DNA of 64,000 nt from an uncultured bacterium (lineage in GTDB: Bacteria > Cyanobacteriota > Vampirovibrionia > Gastranaerophilales > Gastranaerophilaceae): assembly GCA_902775025.1 (NCBI GenBank), contig CACYKP010000015.1, positions 1 to 64,000 of the forward strand, read 5' to 3'. Position numbers and translations under genes: made by a program. The notes under the pieces are model-generated. The model saw nothing but the letters and a program-made list of their open reading frames with translations, was not told the DNA's origin and did not search any database. Below, piece after piece: positions 35,452 through 42,425 of this stretch (the first letter of the stretch is position 1; each line of letters opens with the position of its first letter).

Positions 35452-36492
35452 TTATATACTATCCTCTACATATTGCGCAACAATTCCTGCTACCTTAAGA
35501 GGCAATCCTGAATATTCTCCGTCATAGGCTTGAGATATAAAACGCTTAACCAACGGACGTTCATTCTTTATTATTTTTTCAATCTTATCTCTGGTATTTG
35601 ATTTATACAACCTTAATAAATCACGCATTATTGTATCGGTTGAAAGAGTACGCTTTATCGGCAAAGAATCCTTCATCTCCCGCAAGCATGTAAGTAATAT
35701 ATCACCGTCAAGTAATGATTCTAAATTCGCTATACTCATATAATGATTCAATAACTTTTTATCATTACCGTCAAAATCCTTTATAATATTAGCAGATTTA
35801 TCACGAGGCATGATTTTTAAAAGCATAGCAAGCGCCATAAGCTTCATTTGACGTTTAGTTACACAACCGGCAGTTGCCTCCATCTCTTTTTCCAGTTTTC
35901 GTTGTTTTCTAACCTCTTCCCTGCGCTTTTGAATTTCTTTTCTTCTGTTATCAGCTTCTTCAAGAGGAGCTTCTTTTTGTTTAATCTGTTCTTCCGCTGC
36001 TTTCCTTGCCATTTCATCAATATTAGACTGACTTTCTGCCTGTTCTTTTACTGATTCATTTATCATTCCTCTTTTTTGAAGATCTTCAATGCATTTTTTG
36101 TAAACTTTTACAACATGATGTTCGACTGCTTGAAGAAGTTGTTCTTGAGGCACTTCTCTAATTACGCCTTGTTTTGCTACTTCAAAAATAGTAAATGCTA
36201 TTTTTTGCATTATACTATCCCAAAATTGAGGATCTATTCCCGAATGAATCAGGTCAATAGATTTATGAAACGACCATTCCGCAATAATTTGAGTAATAAA
36301 AACAGCTTGATCTGCATTAATATTTAAACTTTCATCATTATAAATAGCTTCGCCGGCAAGCATTGTAAAATTACCGAGCGTTTTGACAATATATTCTTGC
36401 TGCTCTGGCTGCAAATCTTTCGGAACAAGCTCTTTTGCTTGTTCCGACATTGATTCTGCAAATCCTTTATAGTCAAATCCTTCTATTGCCAT
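35452..36492 (-). CDS. Unknown protein in the fliG position of the flagellar operon
   Basis: 346 residues between fliF and fliH, exactly where fliG normally lies. The N-terminal half is helical (YIVKTLGNFTMLAGEAIYNDE...IIAEWSFHKSIDLIHSGIDPQFWDSIMQKIAF). A charged coiled coil follows (about 165-205, EEADNRRKEIQKRREEVRKQRKLEKEME), then a helical C-terminus. I do not see the EHPQ and charged torque-helix features of FliG. It could be a very divergent FliG or a lineage-specific rotor or export component. FliF ends with the FliG-binding type helix, so some partner must exist. It is close-coupled to fliH. Confidence 0.6.
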   Translation of the reverse strand: MAIEGFDYKGFAESMSEQAKELVPKDLQPEQQEYIVKTLGNFTMLAGEAIYNDESLNINADQAVFITQIIAEWSFHKSIDLIHSGIDPQFWDSIMQKIAFTIFEVAKQGVIREVPQEQLLQAVEHHVVKVYKKCIEDLQKRGMINESVKEQAESQSNIDEMARKAAEEQIKQKEAPLEEADNRRKEIQKRREEVRKQRKLEKEMEATAGCVTKRQMKLMALAMLLKIMPRDKSANIIKDFDGNDKKLLNHYMSIANLESLLDGDILLTCLREMKDSLPIKRTLSTDTIMRDLLRLYKSNTRDKIEKIIKNERPLVKRFISQAYDGEYSGLPLKVAGIVAQYVEDSI

Positions 36493-36560
36493 TTTTTGTT
36501 ATTTTCCTTGTTGTAAATTAGGGGATTTAATATACTACTTATATTATATAATATTTGCCC

Positions 36561-38228
36561 CTAACCCTCAATCCAGCTTCTTATTTTTTCGCCGGTTTCA
36601 TCATCGTCGGCACCTTCAAATTCACGTTTTAATTCTCTTAGCGCCTCTCTAATTTCCGCACCCGAAACAGGTATTGCTGCCGGTTTATTTTGTTGTTCCA
36701 ACAGTCCTTGTTGCAACTGAGTTTGATTCTTTATCAAGTTTGCGGCATTCACGCTTAAATCTTTTATCTGACGTTCTTGCGCCTCATTCTGTTCTCTTAG
36801 TTTTGTCAATTCTTCTTCTTGCTTTTCTTTTGCTGACTTAATCCTTTGTGTCAACATATTATGACCGAACAACAAGCCGAAGAACAGAAGGACAATTGCC
36901 AGCCACCAAGGATTTCCGTGAGTAGCCTTGATAGGAGCCTTAACAGCTTTATCTCCTGCCATAAACGGATCGAGAGTATCTGCAAATGCGATTGTTACGT
37001 TTTCAGCTTTTGCTTTTGGACTGGCTGCGTGTGCTACTAAATCTTTTAATTCTTCAAGAGTTAGTTCAACAGGTAATGCATCCTTTTCTAAAGTTACGGC
37101 AATTGATATTTCTTCTATAGTTCCCGGAGACATATATTCGTTCGTTTGAACCTTTGTTACACCGTATTGAGTTTCTCTTGCAGTTCTTTGATAACTTCTG
37201 TTTTGAGAAGAATCAGAACTTCCGGCAGGCAAACCGTTTGGTAAATATACACTTACTGCATTTGTGTTCTTATTACTATCTGTTGTTTGATCTCCCAAAC
37301 CTTCCGAAAAAGTTTGTTCACTAATTGCAGTTCTGCTTTCTGGATCATAAGATATTGTAAACTTTTCCACAGGTGCTTGCTTCAAGAAAGTAGAAACTGT
37401 TGCTACATATTTCCCGCTTCCTATCAATCGATTCAATTGCGCTTGAACTTTTTCCTGCATATATTTATCATTTTGCTGAATTCTTTCTAACATTTCAGAT
37501 TGAGCATCAACCAAACTGTTATAAACATGACCGTTTGTATCGGTTATGGAAATATTTGAAGCACTTAAACCGGATACGCTGCCCAACAAAAGATTTGAAA
37601 CGGCTTTTATTGTGCTCATATTTAGAGTCTGACCGACTGCAACAGTTAATTGAACAGTAGCAGTAACAGGCTTTTGATTAGCTGAAAACATTGATTGTTC
37701 AGGAATAGATATAAATACGGCTGCGTCTTGAATTCCGTCAATTCTCTTAATCAATCTAGCAAGTTCACCATTCATAGCTCTTACAAGCCTAATCTTTTTA
37801 TCTTCTTTTGTCGAAGTAAAATCTCCTTTATCAAAGATTTCCAAACCTACGTTTTGATCGTACAATCCGCTTTCTACTATTACCATAATTGCTCTGTCAC
37901 GTTGTTCAGTTGTACATTTTTTCATCCCCGGGGTACAATCACCTTTTTTCAATCTTAAAACAGATTTTGTACCGTCAACCAACCTTGATGCAACAATATT
38001 GTTTTTTGCAAGAAGAGCTTGTATCTCTAATGCCTTACCTAAATTATCGGTAGTGAGCAAATCAACATCTTCTTTAAGAGGTTCTTTACTGACATCAATA
38101 CCTTCCTTATTGGCTTTAGATGATGCGGCTATTGTTCCGCATATAATAAAAACTACAAGCAATAAAATAATACCGCCTGCTATTGATGCCACTAAAACTT
38201 TATTTTCCAATAATTGTTTAAAATCCAT
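36561..38228 (-). CDS. fliF: Flagellar MS-ring protein FliF
   Basis: About 555 residues. An N-terminal membrane helix (VASIAGGIILLLVVFIICGTI) is followed by ring-building motifs (LEIQALLAKNNIVASRL, RAMNGELARLIKRIDGIQDAAVFISIPEQS, VTATVQLTVAVGQTL) and a second helix (WWLAIVLLFFGLLFGHNML). The C-terminal tail ends in an acidic helix with EKIRSWIEG, the type that binds FliG. The start is the ATG after AGGGTAGGA; an ATG six codons upstream lacks a site. It is second in the operon after fliE. Confidence 0.92.
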   Translation of the reverse strand: MDFKQLLENKVLVASIAGGIILLLVVFIICGTIAASSKANKEGIDVSKEPLKEDVDLLTTDNLGKALEIQALLAKNNIVASRLVDGTKSVLRLKKGDCTPGMKKCTTEQRDRAIMVIVESGLYDQNVGLEIFDKGDFTSTKEDKKIRLVRAMNGELARLIKRIDGIQDAAVFISIPEQSMFSANQKPVTATVQLTVAVGQTLNMSTIKAVSNLLLGSVSGLSASNISITDTNGHVYNSLVDAQSEMLERIQQNDKYMQEKVQAQLNRLIGSGKYVATVSTFLKQAPVEKFTISYDPESRTAISEQTFSEGLGDQTTDSNKNTNAVSVYLPNGLPAGSSDSSQNRSYQRTARETQYGVTKVQTNEYMSPGTIEEISIAVTLEKDALPVELTLEELKDLVAHAASPKAKAENVTIAFADTLDPFMAGDKAVKAPIKATHGNPWWLAIVLLFFGLLFGHNMLTQRIKSAKEKQEEELTKLREQNEAQERQIKDLSVNAANLIKNQTQLQQGLLEQQNKPAAIPVSGAEIREALRELKREFEGADDDETGEKIRSWIEG

Positions 38229-38275
38229 AATCCTACCCTTAATCATTATACACTTTTATACTAATTATGAGAAGT

Positions 38276-38614
38276 CTAAATCTGTATTTGCATTATTTTA
38301 TCATACGCTTGAATGACTTTTCCCACTGCTGTTGTTGCAATATTTACTGAAATCTCAGCTTTGGACATTGCTACCATTACATCGTGGATATCAACATTTT
38401 GAGAACCCATCATTACATCCCTCATCATGTTATCAGGAGCATTCATTGTTTCGTTCATTCCTTCGACAAGTCCGGACATAACACTTTTAAAATCAGCAGT
38501 AGAAGGTTCTTCTATTCTGTTCATTCTTGCAGACGGAATACCACCCCAGCTATCAAGCTTGGTATGCTGTATTCTTGCTTCTAAATCGTAATTTGGTGTG
38601 AACCCGTTTATCAT
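38276..38614 (-). CDS. fliE: Flagellar hook-basal body protein FliE
   Basis: 112 residues, the adaptor between MS ring and rod and an early export substrate. The C-terminal half contains the family core DIHDVMVAMSKAEISVNIATTAVGKVIQAYDKIMQIQI. The N-terminus is longer and more polar than usual. GAGGT lies five bases before the ATG. It is the first gene of the operon, with a sigma-28-like element upstream. flgB and flgC, often adjacent to fliE, are not present. Confidence 0.9.
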   Translation of the reverse strand: MINGFTPNYDLEARIQHTKLDSWGGIPSARMNRIEEPSTADFKSVMSGLVEGMNETMNAPDNMMRDVMMGSQNVDIHDVMVAMSKAEISVNIATTAVGKVIQAYDKIMQIQI

Positions 38615-38644
38615 TTATTACCTCACTATTATTATTTATTATTG

Positions 38645-38670
38645 TTATCGACAATTTTTAAATGTTTTTA
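38645..38670 (-). promoter_or_regulatory. Sigma-28-like promoter of the fliE operon
   Basis: TAAA, 14 bases, GTCGATAA on the minus strand, 30 bases before fliE. One base shorter than the ideal spacing and one -10 mismatch. Confidence 0.55.
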
Positions 38671-38720
38671 AGTTATTCATAAAAAAATCATCTGTTTGTA
38701 CTACCTTTCTTAATAATAAT

Positions 38721-38747
38721 TAAAGAAAAGTCAAATATAGCCGATTA
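38721..38747 (+). promoter_or_regulatory. Sigma-28 promoter of the 53-aa gene
   Basis: TAAA, 15 bases, GCCGATTA, with only the seventh base of the -10 element off consensus. The start codon follows seven bases later, so the transcript would be leaderless or nearly so. It is divergent from the fliE promoter. Confidence 0.72.
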
Positions 38748-38754
38748 AATAAGT

Positions 38755-38916
38755 ATGAACTTACATGAAGAATGCTTGCTTAAATACTTAGTTAACCCCA
38801 TTGAACTTTTTTACACAACAGAACTACTAAAAAATCACAACGAACTGTTGAGTAAGAGTTTTTGCAACTTAAAAGAAATTGCAAATCATGGTGATATTAA
38901 TTATAATAAGTTATAA
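38755..38916 (+). CDS. Small protein, 53 aa, in the flagellar regulon
   Basis: MNLHEECLLKYLVNPIELFY... continuing LLKNHNELLSKSFCNLKEIANH. Acidic to neutral, helical, with three short leucine-rich segments and no signal peptide. It lies between the fliE operon and the CHASE2-GGDEF gene and starts immediately after a FliA-type promoter. Size and position would fit an anti-sigma (FlgM-like) or an export chaperone, but no sequence signature supports either. No terminator separates it from the cyclase gene 80 bases downstream. Confidence 0.55.
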   Translation: MNLHEECLLKYLVNPIELFYTTELLKNHNELLSKSFCNLKEIANHGDINYNKL

Positions 38917-38951
38917 TTTTATAGGGATTAGGATTTAAAACCTCACCCTAA

Positions 38952-38972
38952 CCCTCTCCATAGAGGAGAGGG
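38952..38972. repeat. REP-like hairpin CCCTCTCC-GGAGAGGG
   Basis: An 8-bp stem with a 5-base loop inside the GC-richer string CCTCACCCTAACCCTCTCC. Related hairpins lie near 42290, 50215 and 53921. Confidence 0.6.
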
Positions 38973-38995
38973 AATTGTGTTAATATGGAGAGCTT

Positions 38996-40813
38996 ATGAA
39001 AAATTTAACAAAAACTAAATGGTTTATATTCGGCACTTATATATTGCTGCTTTTAACTACCCTGTTAATCGGATACGTTTTATTACAAAACAACAATACT
39101 CTTAAGAATGTTTTTAAATCATTTTTTGAAGTTGCAGAAAACAGAACATTTGACTACAGACAAACAATAAAAGTTTCGCACAAACATCCCACTCCTAATA
39201 GTGATATAGTTCTGCTTGCAATTGATGATGCGAGTTTGGAATATTTATGGGATAAATATGGAGAATGGCCAATTCCAAGAAATATATATGCTGACATTGT
39301 GAATTACATTGAATCAGAAAAACCGCAAGCTATTATTTTCGATATGATGTTCCTTAAATCTATTCGTTCTCAACAAAATGCCGATAAACTCTTTGTTGAT
39401 GCGATGAATAAATATAATAATATCTATACGGGCTTAAATTTTGATTATCAATCACCTGAGGTAAGAAAACCGGCTGATTTACCTCAAAGAATTGAACTAA
39501 ATATTAATAATAAATCAAATATTTCCTTTGATAAAAAATACAAATTCACTAATTGCCGTTTGATATTACAAGAACTCTTAAACGGAAATGTTAAAGTCGG
39601 TTTAACTAATGTAATAAGAAGTAACGATGGAATCATAAGATTTGTCTCTCCTATTCTTATATACAAGAACAAATCTTACCCGTATTTAGCATTTAAAGCC
39701 GGTAATGATTACTTAAAAATGAAAGATGACAATAATTTTACAATTGATAAAAAAAGAAATTTAATTGTCGCCGATGCTAAAATCCCGTTGAATAAAAACG
39801 GCGAAGCAATATTAAATTGGTACGGAAAAAGCGGTACGCACACTATTGTACCTTTTTACAAAGTAATAAAAGAGATGGAAGGTGCAAATATAACTAATTT
39901 CAATTTTAAAGATAAAATAATAATCGTTGGAACAACTGCTCAAGCTTTACATGACACAAAGAGCGTTCCTATACAAGGAGAAGTTTATCCGGGGGCGGAA
40001 GTTCATGCAACATTTATAAACAACATGCTTGATAATAACTTCATTAAAAAGACAGGACTATTGACTGATATTCTTATTTTATTGGGAGTTATTGCAATTG
40101 TTGGTACAATAGCTATGTTTTCAACATCAACTCTATTTGCTACACTTTCTACTACATTGTTTATGATTGCCTATTTATTTATTTCATACTACGCAATGGA
40201 ATTATATAACTTATGGATTCCTGTCGTAATGCCGATTATTGCAATTGCATTAGCATTCACACTATCCTTACTTGCAAAATATTTAATGAAATCAAGAGAT
40301 TTTGAATATCAATATAAATTAGCTACCATCGACGGATTAACAGAACTGTATAACCACAGATACTTCCAAGATACACTTAGACAGCAAATTGAAATATCTA
40401 GAAGGTATAATCAACCTGTGTCATTAATTATTTGTGATATAGACTTCTTCAAAAAATTCAACGACACCTACGGACACCAAGCAGGAGATGCAGTCTTAAG
40501 ACAAGTCGCTCAAACATTAAAGAAAAATTCAAGAACAACAGACTTTGTATGCAGATACGGCGGAGAAGAGATGAGCATAATTCTTCCGAATACAAAAGCA
40601 GAAGAAGCGTTAATGCTTGCTAACAGAATTTGTGCCGCAGTTTCGGAAAAACCGTTCCACTTAACACCTGTTGATACAGCACCCGTTACAATAAGTCTTG
40701 GAGTTTCTACATTCCCTGATAACGCTCAAACTCCGCAAGATTTAATTGAATGGGCTGATAAAGGTTTATACTACGCAAAAGAACACGGCAGAAATCAGGT
40801 CGGCAGATATTAA
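38996..40813 (+). CDS. CHASE2 sensor diguanylate cyclase
   Basis: 605 residues. N-terminal membrane helix (about 10-32), extracytoplasmic CHASE2 domain (SDIVLLAIDDASLEYLWDKYGEWPIPRNIYADIV...IIVGTTAQALHDTKSVPIQGEVYPGAEVHATFINNML), three further membrane helices, then a GGDEF domain (LATIDGLTELYNHRYF...). The active site reads RYGGEEM, with Met replacing the usual last Phe. An RxxD inhibitory site (RTTD) lies five residues before it. It should synthesise cyclic di-GMP in response to an external signal. GGAGAG precedes the ATG. Proximity to flagellar genes suggests a role in motility. Confidence 0.92.
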   Translation: MKNLTKTKWFIFGTYILLLLTTLLIGYVLLQNNNTLKNVFKSFFEVAENRTFDYRQTIKVSHKHPTPNSDIVLLAIDDASLEYLWDKYGEWPIPRNIYADIVNYIESEKPQAIIFDMMFLKSIRSQQNADKLFVDAMNKYNNIYTGLNFDYQSPEVRKPADLPQRIELNINNKSNISFDKKYKFTNCRLILQELLNGNVKVGLTNVIRSNDGIIRFVSPILIYKNKSYPYLAFKAGNDYLKMKDDNNFTIDKKRNLIVADAKIPLNKNGEAILNWYGKSGTHTIVPFYKVIKEMEGANITNFNFKDKIIIVGTTAQALHDTKSVPIQGEVYPGAEVHATFINNMLDNNFIKKTGLLTDILILLGVIAIVGTIAMFSTSTLFATLSTTLFMIAYLFISYYAMELYNLWIPVVMPIIAIALAFTLSLLAKYLMKSRDFEYQYKLATIDGLTELYNHRYFQDTLRQQIEISRRYNQPVSLIICDIDFFKKFNDTYGHQAGDAVLRQVAQTLKKNSRTTDFVCRYGGEEMSIILPNTKAEEALMLANRICAAVSEKPFHLTPVDTAPVTISLGVSTFPDNAQTPQDLIEWADKGLYYAKEHGRNQVGRY

Positions 40814-40861
40814 GGGTCAATATATTTTAGCTGGTAGAAAAGTTAATACGATTGGCGAATT

Positions 40862-40903
40862 GAAAGTGGAAAGTGGAAAGTGGAAAGTGGAAAGTGGAAA
40901 GTG
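40862..40903 (+). repeat. Six perfect GAAAGTG heptanucleotide repeats at the trmFO start
   Basis: Six uninterrupted 7-bp units followed by GAAAATT. Each unit contains GTG and a GGAAA purine run, so the array supplies alternative start codons and ribosome-binding sites; in-frame GTG codons fall at 40880 and 40901. Heptamer tandem repeats are known from Cyanobacteria (STRR sequences). Confidence 0.9.
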
Positions 40904-42250
40904 GAAAATTCTGTAAAAATAATAGGAGCCGGACTTGCAGGAAGTGAAGCAGCTTTGCAGCTTGCAAAAAGAGGAATAAAAGTTAAACTGTATGAGATGC
41001 GTCCGAAGAAAATGACAGGCGCTCATGTCGGAGAAGATTGTGCCGAGTTTGTATGCTCAAACAGTCTTGGCTCATCTGATGTTACAAATGCAAGCGGTTT
41101 ACTTAAAGCGGAAATGGAAATTTTAGGCGGAGAGTTAATAAAAATTGCAAAAGAGCATGCCGTTCCTGCAGGTAACGCTTTAGCGATTGCAAGAGAAGAC
41201 TTTGCTAACGCAGTAACAGAAAAGATTAAATCTAATCCTAATATAGAATTAATAAGAGAAGAAATAACAGAAATCCCTGATGGAAACGTAATCATAGCCT
41301 CCGGTCCGTTAACAAGTAATGAACTGGCAAAAAGTATTCAACAATTCACAGAAACTGAACATTTGCATTTTTTTGATGCAATAGCACCAATCGTTGAAGT
41401 TGATTCAATAAACTTTGATAAGGCTTTTTGGGGTTCAAGATACGATAAAGGAGAAGCTTCATATATAAATTGTCCTATGAATAAAGAGGAGTACGAAAAA
41501 TTCTATAACATACTTATTAATGCTCCCCGTATAGAACAACATGACATTGATAAAGATACAAAGTTTTTTGAAAGCTGTTTACCTGTTGAAGTTCTTGCAT
41601 CAAGAGGAGTTGATACTTTAAGATTCGGACCGATGAAACCAGTAGGGCTTATTGATAAAAGAACAGGTGTTGAAAATTATGCCGTCGTACAATTAAGACA
41701 AGACAATTCCGCTAAAACTTTGTTTAATCTGGTAGGTTTTCAAACAAACCTAAAATGGGGCGCTCAAAAAGAGCTTGTTCATTCCATCCCCGGACTGGAG
41801 AATGCAAATATCATAAGATACGGCGTTATGCACAGAAATACTTTTATTAACGCTTCACAGGTTCTTAATCCTACATTTGAAACTAAAAAAAGACAAGGCT
41901 TGTTCTTTGCGGGACAAATAACAGGAACGGAAGGTTATACGGAATCTATTGCAGGAGGACTTCTTGCAGGTATAAACATGGCTAATAGAATTTTAGAAAA
42001 AGATTTACTTATTCTCCCTCAAGAAACTATGCTTGGCGCCTTAGCACACTATATTACAGACAAAGCACACCTCGCTCACATAAGTAAACGAGATGGTTCT
42101 CTCAGATACTTACCACCGCAGCCGATTAACTCTAACTGGGCAATTGTATCACCAATGAACTTAACAAAACAAGAGAGAAAAAACAAAAAACTAAAAACTG
42201 AAATGCTTTCAAAACGTGCTATAGAAACTATTAAAGACATCATTTTATAA
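40901..42250 (+). CDS. trmFO: Folate-dependent tRNA (uracil-54-C5) methyltransferase TrmFO
   Basis: Forms ribothymidine 54 in tRNA using FAD and methylene-tetrahydrofolate. About 449 residues. FAD-binding VKIIGAGLAGSEAALQLAKRG is followed by the family hallmarks YEMRPKKMTGAH, FVCSNSLGSSDV, CPMNKEEYE, LRFGPMKPVGL and GQITGTEGYTESIAGGLLAGINMA. There is no ATG before the FAD motif. The likely start is GTG 40901 (giving MENSVKIIGAG) or GTG 40880, both inside a heptanucleotide repeat. The gene is otherwise intact. Confidence 0.93.
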   Translation: MENSVKIIGAGLAGSEAALQLAKRGIKVKLYEMRPKKMTGAHVGEDCAEFVCSNSLGSSDVTNASGLLKAEMEILGGELIKIAKEHAVPAGNALAIAREDFANAVTEKIKSNPNIELIREEITEIPDGNVIIASGPLTSNELAKSIQQFTETEHLHFFDAIAPIVEVDSINFDKAFWGSRYDKGEASYINCPMNKEEYEKFYNILINAPRIEQHDIDKDTKFFESCLPVEVLASRGVDTLRFGPMKPVGLIDKRTGVENYAVVQLRQDNSAKTLFNLVGFQTNLKWGAQKELVHSIPGLENANIIRYGVMHRNTFINASQVLNPTFETKKRQGLFFAGQITGTEGYTESIAGGLLAGINMANRILEKDLLILPQETMLGALAHYITDKAHLAHISKRDGSLRYLPPQPINSNWAIVSPMNLTKQERKNKKLKTEMLSKRAIETIKDIIL

Positions 42251-42268
42251 ATAACTGTTCATTGTAAC

Positions 42269-42313
42269 AGGTCAGCAAATTCCCTCTCTATCGTGAGAGG
42301 GGATTTGCTGACC
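42269..42313. repeat. Long hairpin downstream of trmFO
   Basis: About 20 bp of stem starting AGGTCAGCAAATTCCCTCTC with a short TATCGT loop. There is no U-run, so it is more like a REP-type palindrome than a simple terminator. Confidence 0.65.
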
Positions 42314-42330
42314 TGCTACTGCTCGTTAAA

Positions 42331-42349
42331 ATTGTAACGAAATGTAAAG
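42331..42349 (+). promoter_or_regulatory. ATTGTAAC-N4-TGTAAA box
   Basis: ATTGTAACGAAATGTAAAG closely matches ATTGTAACAAATTGTAAAT at 13425-13443. Both are followed 40 to 50 bases later by ATACTTTATATAT. Looser TGTAAC boxes occur upstream of the sigma factor gene and the flagellin gene. A shared activator or repressor is possible. Confidence 0.35.
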
Positions 42350-42425
42350 TACATGTTTTACAAAAAAGCAATTTTTGAAAACAGAAATACTTTATATATG
42401 TAAGAAAAAGTATTACGAGGAATAA

